Positions 34,859 to 44,903 of a stretch of DNA of 64,000 nt are shown here, one piece after another; within the stretch, counting starts at the first letter, position 1, and the number at the start of each line of letters is the position of its first letter. The notes beneath the pieces are model-generated. The model had not been told where the DNA came from and ran no database searches. It worked only from the letters and a program-made list of their open reading frames with translations. Origin of the DNA: Halopseudomonas xiamenensis (GTDB taxonomy: Bacteria > Pseudomonadota > Gammaproteobacteria > Pseudomonadales > Pseudomonadaceae). The DNA is taken from NCBI RefSeq assembly GCF_014219065.1, contig NZ_JACLGO010000011.1, forward strand, positions 1-64,000, given 5' to 3'. Both the position numbers and the translations under genes were made by a program.

Positions 34859-35599
34859 ATGCGCATGCCCGCGAGAATGAGACCTGACGAACGCCTGCCG
34901 TTGTACCAGCAGCTGAGCGATGAAATGCTGGCCAGGATTGCCGCCGGAGAATGGTTGCCCGGCACGGCTATTCCAAGCGAGACGGAGCTGACCAGGATCC
35001 ATGGCGTAGCCATTGGCACGGTCAGAAAGGCCGTGGACACCCTGGTCAAGCAGGGAATACTGGAACGCAGCCATGGCCGCGGAACCTTCGTGCGCAGACC
35101 GCAATTTTCCGAATCGTTTTTCCGTTTTTTCCGCCAGGTGAATCCTTCCGGCAGCCAGCCCGTGCCCCAGAGTCGTATTCTCTCCCGGTCGCTTGAGTTG
35201 CCCCCGGAGGCAGTCAGACAAGCTCTCGCTCTGGAACAAGGCGAAGCCGCCGTGTACCTGACACGCGAACGGATCATTCAGCCAGACCGCCTGTTTCGCG
35301 AGCAGATCTGGTTGCCCCAGGCCAGGTTCTTTGCCTTGCTGAACATTGACCCGGGCATGTTCGCCAACATGCTCTACCCCTTCTATGAGGAACAGTGTGG
35401 TCAATTGATCGCCTCCGCCCGGGAAACCCTGACCATCGAGTCGGCCGATACAGACACTGCGGATATCCTGGGTATTACCCCGGGCCAGCCCGTGGTGGCG
35501 ATAGAGCGTATCGCCCTGGGTTATGACAGTACGCCGCTCGAATACCGCCTGTCGCGAGGCGCTGCCGAAGGCTTTCGTTATCAGATCGACCTACGTTGA
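34859..35599 (+). CDS. GntR family regulator with UTRA effector domain (HutC subfamily)
   Basis: 246 aa. The winged helix spans about residues 10-80 (LPLYQQLSDEMLARIAAGEW, then IPSETELTRIHGVAIGTVRK and GRGTFV), followed by a UTRA ligand-binding domain of the chorismate-lyase fold (VYLTRERIIQPDRLFREQIW, then IERIALGYDSTPLEYR). It probably controls the divergent amidohydrolase-permease pair and perhaps the MFS gene that follows 21 bp downstream. ATGs at 34859, 34865 and 34877 are all possible starts. Confidence 0.9.
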   Translation: MRMPARMRPDERLPLYQQLSDEMLARIAAGEWLPGTAIPSETELTRIHGVAIGTVRKAVDTLVKQGILERSHGRGTFVRRPQFSESFFRFFRQVNPSGSQPVPQSRILSRSLELPPEAVRQALALEQGEAAVYLTRERIIQPDRLFREQIWLPQARFFALLNIDPGMFANMLYPFYEEQCGQLIASARETLTIESADTDTADILGITPGQPVVAIERIALGYDSTPLEYRLSRGAAEGFRYQIDLR

Positions 35600-35620
35600 A
35601 CGGGCGCTCATGAACCTTCC

Positions 35621-36802
35621 ATGATCCAACGCTCCGATATTCCCCTGCTGCTGACCGGCAGCATGGCCGCCCTGGCCGGCGTCGGCCTCGCCCGCCTGGC
35701 CTATACACCCTTGATTCCGGTATTGATCCAGCAAGGCTGGTTCGATGCCACCGCCGCTGTCTACCTGGGCGCCGCCAATCTGCTGGGTTATCTGCTCGGC
35801 GCGTTATCGGCGCATTGGCTGTCCGAGCGTTTCCGGCCGCGGGCAGTGCTCGCTGTGTGCTTCACCATCATTGGTCTGAGCTTCATCTGCAGCGCCGCTC
35901 CCGCCAGTTTTGCCTGGTTCTTCATCTGGCGTCTGCTGTCCGGTATAACCGGGGCGATACTCATGGTGGTCGGCCCTTCCCTGGCGCTGACCCGCGCGCC
36001 GATCGAGCGCCGGGCAGTGGTCGGGCCGCTGGTGTTCTGTGGCGTTGGCCTGGGGGCCCTGCTGTCAGCCACACTGCTACCCCTGCTGATGGAATTCAAC
36101 CTGATGTGGAGCTGGCTGGCGCTGGGCAGCCTGGCGCTGATGACCGGTATCGCCTGCGATTACGGGCTGGCGCGTCTGCCACCGGCCGCAGCGCCAACCA
36201 CCACCTCGCCAGCGGGCGCCCCACCGGTGCTGGGCACCACGATAGTACTGGTCATGCTGGCCTATGCCATGGACGCAACCGGCTTCATTCCCCATACCGT
36301 ATTCTGGGTGGACTATCTGGCACGCGAGCAAGCCCTGGGTGCCCAGGCCGCCGCGCTGCAGTGGGCGATATTTGGCGCCGGCGCCATCGTCGGTCCACTG
36401 TTCGCAGGCGTGCTGGTCCATCGTCTCGGATGGCATCGCGGTCTGACCATAGGTTATCTGCTCAAGTCCCTGGCCATTGCACTACCGTTCTTTGCTGTTG
36501 GACTGGCCAGCAACTCGATCTCCTCGTTCATGGTGGGCGCCTTGGTTCCCGGTCTGGTTGCGCTGACCTCCGGGCGCCTGGCCGAACTCGGCGGGCCGGC
36601 CCAGCACAAGCGCCTGTGGGGATACGCGACTGCGGTGTTCGCGGTCATGCAGGCCGTTTCCGGCTATGCCATGTCCGGCCTGTATGCGCTACTGGGTACC
36701 TACCAGCCGTTGTTTGCCCTGGGCGGCGGCTTGCTGGCCGTGGGCATGCTGTGCGTGATGCTCAGCGGACGTTTTCAGCCCGCCAGGAAACTATCGAATT
36801 AA
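35621..36802 (+). CDS. YbfB/YjiJ-type MFS transporter
   Basis: 393 aa with twelve predicted helices. It begins with the family's GVGLARLAYTPLIPVLIQQGW and contains the FIPHTVFWVDYLAR segment of the YbfB/YjiJ (DUF1228) MFS group. Function of the family is not firmly known; export or import of a small organic compound is likely. Follows the GntR gene by 21 bp, probably in one transcript. Confidence 0.88.
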   Translation: MIQRSDIPLLLTGSMAALAGVGLARLAYTPLIPVLIQQGWFDATAAVYLGAANLLGYLLGALSAHWLSERFRPRAVLAVCFTIIGLSFICSAAPASFAWFFIWRLLSGITGAILMVVGPSLALTRAPIERRAVVGPLVFCGVGLGALLSATLLPLLMEFNLMWSWLALGSLALMTGIACDYGLARLPPAAAPTTTSPAGAPPVLGTTIVLVMLAYAMDATGFIPHTVFWVDYLAREQALGAQAAALQWAIFGAGAIVGPLFAGVLVHRLGWHRGLTIGYLLKSLAIALPFFAVGLASNSISSFMVGALVPGLVALTSGRLAELGGPAQHKRLWGYATAVFAVMQAVSGYAMSGLYALLGTYQPLFALGGGLLAVGMLCVMLSGRFQPARKLSN

Positions 36803-36914
36803 TCGATTGGAACAAGGTAAGAATCGCGCTTTATTCATCACTTTGTTTGAACGAGAATAGCCACATCAGCCACCTGAAGGCTCCTGATCAACGCAATTCC
36901 TGGAGAGATAAGTC

Positions 36915-37466
36915 ATGCGCAATTTCCACCTGGCGATCGTCGTCGGCAGCAATAATCGTGAGTCCATCAACCGTCAGTTGGCCCAGGCCCTGGCCAAACT
37001 GCTGCCGGCGCACTTTTCCGTCAGCTATCCGCAGATCGACGACCTGCCGATGTATCACCAGGAGCTGGAAGGCGAGCGCCCTGCCAACGTCAACCGCTTC
37101 ACCGATGAAATCCGCGCTGCCGATGCCGTACTGGTAGTTACCCCGGAGCACAACCGCTCCCTGCCGGCGGTACTGAAGAACGCCATCGACTGGGGCTCCA
37201 AGCCAATGGACAAGAACGTCTGGCGCGACAAGCCGGTCGCCATCACCGGTGCCTCGCCGGGTGCCATGGGCGCGGCCCTGGCGCAACAGCACGTACGCCA
37301 GATCCTCGGTGGCGTGCTCGGCTCGGTGGTACTGGGCGGCGAAGCCTATATCCAGTTCAGCCCTGATCTGCTCACCAGCGAGGGAGAGATCGGCCCGCGC
37401 AGTCGCGACTTCCTGCAGAATTTCATGAATCGCTTCGTTACCCTGGTGGAGAAGCTCGAGGGCTGA
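36915..37466 (+). CDS. NADPH-dependent FMN reductase family protein
   Basis: 183 aa flavodoxin-like oxidoreductase. VVGSNNRESINRQLA is the phosphate-binding loop and TPEHNRSLPAVLKNAIDWGS the family's flavin-contact segment (usually SPEYN). Related to ChrR/AzoR-like quinone and flavin reductases. A GGAGAGATAAGTC ribosome site precedes the ATG. 112 bp separate it from the MFS gene. Confidence 0.88.
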   Translation: MRNFHLAIVVGSNNRESINRQLAQALAKLLPAHFSVSYPQIDDLPMYHQELEGERPANVNRFTDEIRAADAVLVVTPEHNRSLPAVLKNAIDWGSKPMDKNVWRDKPVAITGASPGAMGAALAQQHVRQILGGVLGSVVLGGEAYIQFSPDLLTSEGEIGPRSRDFLQNFMNRFVTLVEKLEG

Positions 37467-37511
37467 TCCTGCCCTACCCTCTCCCGCACCATTGCAAAAC
37501 CAGCAAGGTGC

Positions 37512-37550
37512 AGCAATCCATCCAGGCACCGAGCTGCCTGATGGATTGCT
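37512..37550. terminator. Long hairpin between convergent genes
   Basis: AGCAATCCATC pairs with GATGGATTGCT, and AGGCA with TGCCT inside it, giving about 16 bp of stem with one bulged base. It lies between the convergent FMN reductase and DUF1097 genes. No U-tract follows, so classic intrinsic termination is uncertain. Confidence 0.5.
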
Positions 37551-37623
37551 ACTCCGCTACGTATTCATCAATGCCAATCTCAGCAGTTACCGCCCTGACA
37601 GAGATACCTGCCCTTCCAAGCAT

Positions 37624-38148
37624 CTACGACTCTACTGTTGCCCTCGCTTCCGATGGCGAGCCGCTTTTGTCAACGCCCCAGTGCTTTGCCACCAGACTAG
37701 CCAGAAGCCCCGCCAGGACACCAAGACTCAGCGCAGCCGACAGCTCAATGAACGAAGCGAACTGAGGTGGCAGCGTGGAAGCAAAAAAGCAGACCAACCC
37801 AAGAAAACATGCCAGTAGATTACTAATGGTTGGCAGCAAGCGCATGGATAAAATCACGAAAGTTGCAGCAAGCACAATCAGCGGGAGAGTCAGCTCTCCC
37901 AGATAGGGAGTTACCACACCAGCTACCAGGGCAGCTGCTATGCCAATGGCCAAACCGCTGAGCACACAGGCCAGATTGATCATCCCATCTCGGGGCGTAA
38001 TACCTCGGGTGAAGAAAGCGATCCAACCCAGGAACGTCGCCCATATGGGTACATCAAGTATCAGCAAGCTGATGGTGGCTGCAATACTCGCTACTATTGA
38101 TTCCCCCAAAATAGCTTTGAAGGTGTTTACTCTCAGGGTATTAATCAT
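37624..38148 (-). CDS. DUF1097 family membrane protein
   Basis: 174 aa with five or six hydrophobic helices (SIVASIAATISLLILDVPIW, then LACVLSGLAIGIAAALVAG, LPLIVLAATFVILSMRLLP). Matches the DUF1097 type of small inner-membrane protein, function unknown. It is the last gene of the minus-strand envelope operon of the catabolic island, 33 bp after the RND gene, so it may support that transport system. Confidence 0.8.
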   Translation of the reverse strand: MINTLRVNTFKAILGESIVASIAATISLLILDVPIWATFLGWIAFFTRGITPRDGMINLACVLSGLAIGIAAALVAGVVTPYLGELTLPLIVLAATFVILSMRLLPTISNLLACFLGLVCFFASTLPPQFASFIELSAALSLGVLAGLLASLVAKHWGVDKSGSPSEARATVES

Positions 38149-38181
38149 GATTTTACACCTGGTCTCTGTAGTCAGACAGTC

Positions 38182-40614
38182 TCACACCAGTTGGGCAAAC
38201 CTTGAAACGCCTTGCTCGTCCGATACCCGCTGAGGACTCAGGCTATTTGCCAAACCCAGTAGATTAGCCAGTGCCGGGATGAGGACCAGGGCGCCCAACA
38301 TGTTCCAGATGAACATGAATGCCAGCAGGATGCCCATGTCGGCCTGGAATTTGATCGGTGAGAAAGCCCAGGTCGCCACGGCGATACCCAAGGTGACGCC
38401 GGTCAACACCACAACCTTCCCTGTCGACAGCAAGGCGGTGTAATAGGCATTGGACAAGGTTGCCCCCTGGCGCAGATGAACCAGCGTGATACTCAACACA
38501 TATAGGGCATAGTCCACACCGATTCCTACACCCAAAGCGATCACCGGCAGGGTTGCCACTTTGAGTCCTATACCCAGGAATACCATCAGGGCTTCGCAGA
38601 GAATCGACGTCAGCATCAGCGGCAGAACAGTACATAGCACTGCCCTCCATGACCGGAAGGTGATGAAGCACAGTGCGATGACGGCCGCGTAGACCATGAA
38701 GAGCATTTGCACGTTGGCGCGCTTGACCACGATATTCGTAGCCGCCTCGATACCAGCGTTACCCGCGCCGGACATGAACTGCAGCGTATCGGTGTTGTGC
38801 TCGGCAGCAAACGCCTCGACAGCAGCAACCACCCGGCTAAGGGTTTCTGCCTTGTGATCAGACAGAAAAACGTTGATGGTCATCAGATCGCAGTTCTGGT
38901 TGAAAAGCTCACGTGGTGCCCGAGTAATGATCGCGTTCAGCAGCCCCTGATTGCTGGGAATCCCGTACCAGGCAAGATTGCCTTCGTTCATGCCTGCAGC
39001 AGCAGTCTTGCTGAGCGCCGCGAGTGAACTGCTTGATACCACGCCAGGCAACATCTGCAACTGAGACTCCAGGGCGTCAACCTTGACCAGCGTTTCATAG
39101 TTGGCGCAGTAGTATTGCGGAGCCTTGACCATGACGACATATTTGTCGCTGCTGGCCGCATAGTTGCTTACCATGAAAGCATTGTCCTGGTTGTAACGGG
39201 AATCAGGACGTAACTCAGGCGCACCGGGATCCAGGTCACCGATCTGCAGTTGAAAGCTGGTAACGAAACCGAATACCCCCAGCGCCAAGCCAACCATCAC
39301 AGCTATACGTGCCCATTTACGCTGCGTGAAGTGATCCAGGAATGACCACAGCGGTTGGCGGTTGTGCTCGATATTCTCCAGAGCCCTGGTTTCACGCTCG
39401 GCCTCACGTCGTGATGCAGTTGCACTTACGCCGGTATAGGACAGCAGTATCGGCAGCAAAATCAGGTTGGTGAAGATCAACACCATGACCCCAATGGTGG
39501 CGGCGATCGCCAGCTCCTGGATCACCGGGATATCGATAATCATCAGTACGCCAAAACCGACCGCATCGGCCAACAGCGCCATGAGACCAGTGAGAAACAA
39601 GCGACGGAACGTCAGTCGTGCAGCGATAACCTTGTCGGCGCCACGCCCTATATCCTGCATGATGCCATTCATTTTCTGAGCACCATGGCTCAGACCGATG
39701 GCGAAAATAAGAAAGGGTACCAGGATCGAGTAGGGGTCCAGTTCCAAGCCGAGCAGTGGCAATAGTCCCAGCAGCCAGGCGACGGCAATGCTCGAACATA
39801 GCAGTACCAGCGCGGTGCTGCGCAAACAGCGCGTGTACCAGAAGATAACCAATGCACAGATAACGAAAGTGAATGCAAAGAAGACCTGCATCAGCTTGAG
39901 ACCATCAATCAGATCACCCACTACCTTGGCAAAGCCGGTTATATGGATCTTGATGGTGTCGGTCTCATATCGTTGACGCAGGTCTTCCAACTGGGAAGAT
40001 AGTGCGTGGTAATCGATCGGCGCGGCACCCTTATTGCTCGCGTCCTGCAGAGGCAGCAGGATCACGCTGGAACGCATGTTGGATGCTACCAGATGCCCAA
40101 CTTCTCCCGACCTAGCCACATTCTGGCGCACCTGATCGATACTTTCTGAAGAGCCATCATAATCATCAGGGATAACCGGGCCACCATCAAAACCCTCCTC
40201 CGTGACCCCTATCCAGCGTGTTGCTGGAGTCCACAGGGATTTCATATAAGGGCGATCAATTCCGGGTACCAGAAACAGCTCATCGCTGATATTTTTTACC
40301 GTCTCCAGATATTCGGGGTTGTAGATAGTGCCTTCAGTAGTATGGACGGCAACACGTAATGTGTTGCCTCCCTCGCCGAGCTGATTACGGTATTTGAAAT
40401 AATTCTGGATATAAGGGTGACTAACCGGAATCATCTTTTCGAATGCAGCATTCAGCCGTAGATCACCTGCCTGATATCCGAGAAAAATACTGATGAGCAG
40501 GCAGGCGAGCACCACAATCGCACGATGATTGAATAGAAGACGCTCAACAACACCGCCGGTGCGCTCATCGAACACTGGGTTATCGCTGGCTTGCTTGACT
40601 GAATCACCGTTCAT
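38182..40614 (-). CDS. RND/MMPL family transporter
   Basis: 810 aa in two MMPL-type halves, each with an initial helix, a large periplasmic domain and a block of five helices; RND segments such as FAIGLSHGAQKMNGIMQD and GVGIGVDYALYVLS are evident. Of the HpnN-like two-domain type without a membrane-fusion partner. Members move lipids or hydrophobic molecules between inner and outer membrane. ATG at 40614 (MNGDSVKQ) is chosen; it overlaps the YCF48-like gene by 11 bases, so the two proteins are coupled. Confidence 0.88.
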   Translation of the reverse strand: MNGDSVKQASDNPVFDERTGGVVERLLFNHRAIVVLACLLISIFLGYQAGDLRLNAAFEKMIPVSHPYIQNYFKYRNQLGEGGNTLRVAVHTTEGTIYNPEYLETVKNISDELFLVPGIDRPYMKSLWTPATRWIGVTEEGFDGGPVIPDDYDGSSESIDQVRQNVARSGEVGHLVASNMRSSVILLPLQDASNKGAAPIDYHALSSQLEDLRQRYETDTIKIHITGFAKVVGDLIDGLKLMQVFFAFTFVICALVIFWYTRCLRSTALVLLCSSIAVAWLLGLLPLLGLELDPYSILVPFLIFAIGLSHGAQKMNGIMQDIGRGADKVIAARLTFRRLFLTGLMALLADAVGFGVLMIIDIPVIQELAIAATIGVMVLIFTNLILLPILLSYTGVSATASRREAERETRALENIEHNRQPLWSFLDHFTQRKWARIAVMVGLALGVFGFVTSFQLQIGDLDPGAPELRPDSRYNQDNAFMVSNYAASSDKYVVMVKAPQYYCANYETLVKVDALESQLQMLPGVVSSSSLAALSKTAAAGMNEGNLAWYGIPSNQGLLNAIITRAPRELFNQNCDLMTINVFLSDHKAETLSRVVAAVEAFAAEHNTDTLQFMSGAGNAGIEAATNIVVKRANVQMLFMVYAAVIALCFITFRSWRAVLCTVLPLMLTSILCEALMVFLGIGLKVATLPVIALGVGIGVDYALYVLSITLVHLRQGATLSNAYYTALLSTGKVVVLTGVTLGIAVATWAFSPIKFQADMGILLAFMFIWNMLGALVLIPALANLLGLANSLSPQRVSDEQGVSRFAQLV

Positions 40615-41728
40615 GATTCGGCTCCATTGTATTGTTGGCGCTTGAGGGACGAACCAGACCACGAGTACTGGATAAGACTATCTGGTCATTGGCGAGGGTA
40701 GATATCCCACTGAGATAGATCGGCTGCTCAAGCGTAGTGACCTTGAATGTTTGCCCGCCATCCTGACTGGAGAGAATGCCGCCGGATTCATCTACCAGCA
40801 GGAGCGTCCCATCATTCAGCCTGATTCCCGATGTGAGGTTGGCGGAACGATTGTTAGTCACCGGGCGCCAATGCTGCCCCTTGTCTTCGGAGAGATAGGC
40901 CTTTCCTCTCAGGCCGTAGGCCACGAGATTGCCGGATCCTGCCAACACCCCGAAAAGACTGCCGCTGGCGGGCGATTCGAGAGCGGTAAAATGACCACCC
41001 CGATCAGAGCGCAGCAGAATGCCTTGCTCGCCGGCAATAAACACCGCTCCATTCAGTTCCTCAATGTCATACAAATGAAGTCCCATCGGATTGTCGATCC
41101 GATGCCGGATTGGCCGCCAACTTGCGCCGCCGTCACTGGTGGCAAAAGCCAGGCCGTAGGCACCGACTGCCAGACCTTCGTGCTCATCAAAGAAGTGCAA
41201 GGCGAGAAATGGTTTGTCGGGACCGTCGGCAACCAGGTACTCAGCATCTATCACACGCTGCTCAGTATCTTCGTCAGGGTTGGCTTGATGAGCCTGCTGC
41301 GCCGCCTCAAACTCGATTTTTGCCGCCTGCTCCCCATCCAATTGTTTTTGCCAGGTCAGGCCACCATCTTCTGTATGCAGAATCACTCCCGCGTGACCTA
41401 CTGCCCAGCCTTTGTGCTCATTGGCGAATACCACTCGTGTCAATGTCACACTGACCGGCGTAAGGATCTGCCTCCACGTCTGGCTTTCATCATCGGAGAC
41501 AAGGACGAACCCCCGCTCTCCAACTGCCACCAAGCGTGAGCCAGCACGGGTGATATCCAGCATCAGCGAATGTTGAGCGAGGGGGCTGATCATGGAAGTT
41601 CGCTCGAAGAGCCTGCCCTCATCCGTACCCTTATCTGCATGCGCCGCCATGCTGCAGGCAGTGAGACTGAATGCAAGCAGTGCAGCCAACCTGATGCGAT
41701 ACCGTTGAAGATATATGCTTTTTTTCAT
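40604..41728 (-). CDS. YCF48/BNR-repeat lipoprotein or periplasmic protein
   Basis: 374 aa. A possible lipobox LTAC (Cys25) sits in the N-terminal signal segment. The mature protein is a beta-propeller of YCF48/photosystem-assembly type, with repeated units such as VGERGFVLVSDDESQTW, VGHAGVILHTEDGGLTW and LLVDESGGILSSQDGGQTF. In proteobacteria such proteins are encoded beside RND, DUF1329 and DUF1302 genes; they may scaffold the envelope complex. Overlaps the RND gene start. Confidence 0.85.
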   Translation of the reverse strand: MKKSIYLQRYRIRLAALLAFSLTACSMAAHADKGTDEGRLFERTSMISPLAQHSLMLDITRAGSRLVAVGERGFVLVSDDESQTWRQILTPVSVTLTRVVFANEHKGWAVGHAGVILHTEDGGLTWQKQLDGEQAAKIEFEAAQQAHQANPDEDTEQRVIDAEYLVADGPDKPFLALHFFDEHEGLAVGAYGLAFATSDGGASWRPIRHRIDNPMGLHLYDIEELNGAVFIAGEQGILLRSDRGGHFTALESPASGSLFGVLAGSGNLVAYGLRGKAYLSEDKGQHWRPVTNNRSANLTSGIRLNDGTLLLVDESGGILSSQDGGQTFKVTTLEQPIYLSGISTLANDQIVLSSTRGLVRPSSANNTMEPNHER

Positions 41729-41785
41729 TATTTGACCTTCTGGAAAGTGTGGAAGGCGCGTCGAGCGCACCTTCCACGCCTACCG

Positions 41786-43138
41786 TCAGCGAGCAGAGCC
41801 AGCGGCTACAGCGTTGCCGGTAAAGAAGTTTTCCGATTTGCGAGAGACAACCCTGTAGTTTTCACCATTGAGCCCCTGCACCATGCTGTAGGTATTGGCC
41901 TGCAGGTTATAAATGACCACCGGCTTGACAACGACGGCAGGAATTGCCGGCACTGCGAACGGTAGAGCCTGGCTCACACGCCATAACTTGTCTTCAGCGT
42001 CATAGCCATCAGTGAGCGCAATAGTCCAGCTATCCTCGTCTATGAAAAAGCGACGTTTGGGCACCGCATGCCGTTTGCCCGATGCCAATGTCGCTTCCAC
42101 TTCCCAGACCCGGTGCAGCTCCCAGCGCATTGCCTCAGAGTTCAGCACTCCCTCGGTATAAACCGCTTCCCGTGGCTGTGCATGGAAGCTGTTGAGGTTA
42201 TAGGGAATGTACATTTCCTTTTTTCCGACAAGCTTCCAGTCATAGCGATCTGGATGACCAATAAAGCCATGCACTTCATCAAAGTAGTTGGCGCCTGATG
42301 CAACAAAGTCAGGTGTGTCATAGCCCACCGTTGGAGCTCTGCGCACACGGCGTTGACCCACCAGATACTGCCAGGCGTCTCGCGGCGATGCGGCATTGAT
42401 ACTGTCATGCGTTACCAGCGCTTCGCCGGCCTTGAATGGAGGCTCATTGGTCAGGAAGCGCAGCAGAACATATTTGCCGTGCCAGTCTGCAGCGTTACCG
42501 TCCTGGTAATAGTAGGGGTACTGCCAGTTTTCTACCCCACGACTGGCCAGAGTGCGAGATCCATCCGAGTTGCCAATGATATTCAGATAGCCATGCTCGA
42601 TTGATTCAGCCTCCACTCTCAGCAGGAAGTTCCACAGTACCTCGCTGCCGTTCTGCGGTATCGGGAAAGGGATACCACCGTAACAACCTTCTACTGACAA
42701 CCCCTCATGGGTCAGCTTGCATTGCGTAGCGTTGGTGAAGGTATTGTCATAGACCCATTGCGGCGCCGCAGCCGTTCGATGGCTGGGGTACACCTTCAGA
42801 TAAAAACTATCCGGAAATTGCTGAAGCAGCGCCCTGGTCCCCTCATTCAACTTATCGGCATGCTGATCTGCATTCTCCGCCGTAATGGTGAAAAGTGGTT
42901 CCTCACCGGGGAACAGATTCGCTGGTACATCACCGAACTTGTCGCCCGGAACATCGGCGGTCAAACCGCCAGTCCACTCGGGGATACTGCCATCACTGTT
43001 ACCTGCTCGCTCCGCACCCAGCGGAGTGAGAGTGGATTTGAGCGCATTGGCTTGTTCATCAGAAACACTGGCATGGGCATAATTGATAGCCAAGCTGAGT
43101 GCCAGAAAAGCATGAAGTACAAACTCAGGTTTTTTCAT
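41786..43138 (-). CDS. DUF1329 family outer-membrane-associated protein
   Basis: 450 aa with a signal peptide (INYAHA near 23). Mature start VSDEQANALKSTLTPLGAERAGNSDG and IPEWTGGL are hallmark DUF1329 segments; the fold is related to LolA/LolB lipid carriers. Likely a periplasmic carrier of a hydrophobic molecule. Same operon as the DUF1302 protein (22 bp gap) and the RND transporter. Confidence 0.88.
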   Translation of the reverse strand: MKKPEFVLHAFLALSLAINYAHASVSDEQANALKSTLTPLGAERAGNSDGSIPEWTGGLTADVPGDKFGDVPANLFPGEEPLFTITAENADQHADKLNEGTRALLQQFPDSFYLKVYPSHRTAAAPQWVYDNTFTNATQCKLTHEGLSVEGCYGGIPFPIPQNGSEVLWNFLLRVEAESIEHGYLNIIGNSDGSRTLASRGVENWQYPYYYQDGNAADWHGKYVLLRFLTNEPPFKAGEALVTHDSINAASPRDAWQYLVGQRRVRRAPTVGYDTPDFVASGANYFDEVHGFIGHPDRYDWKLVGKKEMYIPYNLNSFHAQPREAVYTEGVLNSEAMRWELHRVWEVEATLASGKRHAVPKRRFFIDEDSWTIALTDGYDAEDKLWRVSQALPFAVPAIPAVVVKPVVIYNLQANTYSMVQGLNGENYRVVSRKSENFFTGNAVAAGSAR

Positions 43139-43160
43139 CTTGTTCTCCAGAGAGTTTGGG

Positions 43161-44804
43161 TCAGAAGGTGCGCTGAATCGAGAAAGCGATGAAATCCCGA
43201 TCCTTCAACGTCTGCTTGTAGGTATATTCATTTGTCTCATCAATGATTGGCGCACCAGCACCGAAGAAGTTGGTATAACTGAGTGAGGCATACCAGAGCT
43301 TCTGGTAATCAGCCTTGAGTCCGATAGTGACGTCACCACCACGCTCCGGACTGAAGGCAAGCGGTGTCACCGAAGAACGACCGTAGGGTGTATAGCCGAC
43401 AGTAATCGGAACCTGCACGTCTACCTGGGGGAAGACCTGGAAGTACTGAGGCTCGAAGGTAAAACGCATGCTGTATGCATCACGGGTGGCGTTGGGGTCG
43501 ATCTGTTCCTTGTTTTCCTTCACCCGCAGCCGGCGGTTGAAAGCCAGTTCGCCGACAAATGACGCCGCATCCCAGTAGTTATTGCCACTGAACAGATTGA
43601 TCATCGATACCTGGGCATGCAGCGAATCACCAATCGGGTAGGCTGGGTTGGAGTTGTTGTCAGCCCCCATACCGGCGATAACCACGCCTCCCGTCGCCGT
43701 CAGCGGAGTATCCACCCGCATGGACAATTCACCAGCAACGTTGGCCTCCCCGATCAGCGTACTGAAACTGGCTCCGTAGACCTTCACCTCCTCAGCGTAA
43801 ACGTTTACATAACTGTCATCGTTCCCCGGAATCAACGCGGCAGGGCGGAAATAGAAAATGGGGGATTTATCATGAAATCTGGCGGCATACAGCCCGAGCT
43901 CCCAATCCTGCAGGTTGAACTTGATCTGCGCACCAAACTGGCCTGAGTCACGTGCATCGATATCCTTGCCGCGCATCAGACGACCGGTAGGAAAATAAAC
44001 GCTCTCGGCGCCCTCACCGACAAAGTCACCTACGTTGAAGTAGCTGCCCGAACCGGGAAGCCGGTTCTCATTCCATTCAAATTGATAGTAGGCTCCTACC
44101 ATCACATTATTGCCGAGCTGCCAGTTGAACGAGACCTGCTCGGTCGGCATGAGGATCTCCTTGAACTGCGAGCCGGGCACAGATTGAAGCTTGATCAGGT
44201 CGACAGTCGATTGAGCGCCGGCAATCCCGTTGGCTCCGAAGAACAGGCTTTCACCATATATTTCGGTGAACTGGCCCAGGCGGCCAAACAGTCGACTTGA
44301 GCCGATATCAACACCTCCGTAAACGAAGAAGTCCAGAAGCTCCCCCTTACGCCCATGCAGTTTCTCGGTGTCCTTGGTGAACCTGTTATGACGCACACTG
44401 ACCTGGTTGGCAGTGATCGGCGAATCATGGTCTGTTGACTCGTTGTAGACGGTGTCATACCAGGCAGCACCGCTGACACGCGCGCCGACGTCCCCATATC
44501 GGATATCCAGCTCAGTCATCAAGTCCAGTCGATTGGAGATCAGGCCTGAGCTGAAGTTACGGTCACCATCGTCAAGGTTGAAGTTCGGGTTCGAGGTACC
44601 CGGCCCGACGACGATATTGTCGTCGTACCCCTTTACCCGGAACGCATTACTGTACTTCACGGTGGTGTCCAGCCTGGTCGTCAGGCCTTCGACTCCCGTA
44701 TCAAACTGAAATGCCTGGGCATTGAGCGACGCGGATAGAGCAAGTGCGGCGCCGATGGCACTGAGCGTAAAGGGCGGCAGATTTCGCCTGTGATTTTGCT
44801 GCAT
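43161..44804 (-). CDS. DUF1302 family outer-membrane beta-barrel protein
   Basis: 547 aa with a long signal peptide (cleavage near ALNAQA/F, residues 30-32). The mature chain begins FQFDTGVEGLTTRLDTTVKYSNAFRV and ends with an aromatic C-terminal residue (SIQRTF), as expected for BamA-inserted barrels; repeated beta-strand patterns fill the rest. DUF1302 proteins accompany DUF1329 and RND genes and are candidate outer-membrane channels for hydrophobic substrates. ATG at 44804 is chosen; the upstream in-frame extension to 44861 adds polar residues. Confidence 0.88.
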   Translation of the reverse strand: MQQNHRRNLPPFTLSAIGAALALSASLNAQAFQFDTGVEGLTTRLDTTVKYSNAFRVKGYDDNIVVGPGTSNPNFNLDDGDRNFSSGLISNRLDLMTELDIRYGDVGARVSGAAWYDTVYNESTDHDSPITANQVSVRHNRFTKDTEKLHGRKGELLDFFVYGGVDIGSSRLFGRLGQFTEIYGESLFFGANGIAGAQSTVDLIKLQSVPGSQFKEILMPTEQVSFNWQLGNNVMVGAYYQFEWNENRLPGSGSYFNVGDFVGEGAESVYFPTGRLMRGKDIDARDSGQFGAQIKFNLQDWELGLYAARFHDKSPIFYFRPAALIPGNDDSYVNVYAEEVKVYGASFSTLIGEANVAGELSMRVDTPLTATGGVVIAGMGADNNSNPAYPIGDSLHAQVSMINLFSGNNYWDAASFVGELAFNRRLRVKENKEQIDPNATRDAYSMRFTFEPQYFQVFPQVDVQVPITVGYTPYGRSSVTPLAFSPERGGDVTIGLKADYQKLWYASLSYTNFFGAGAPIIDETNEYTYKQTLKDRDFIAFSIQRTF

Positions 44805-44903
44805 GGTAGTGGTCTCTCTGTTTTTATATTTATTCAAAGTGGTTCTCATCGAACCCGGCACATCAGCGGCGCTGATGTGCCATCCTGCTTCTGGGCATCA
44901 GCG

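Noticed and set aside
28437-37466. Treating the esterase, permease and amidohydrolase genes as part of the 37.6-56 kb regulon
   Set aside because: I saw no TTTGTGCACAAA-type site there, and a separate GntR/UTRA regulator with its own palindrome is present; a functional link is possible but not supported.
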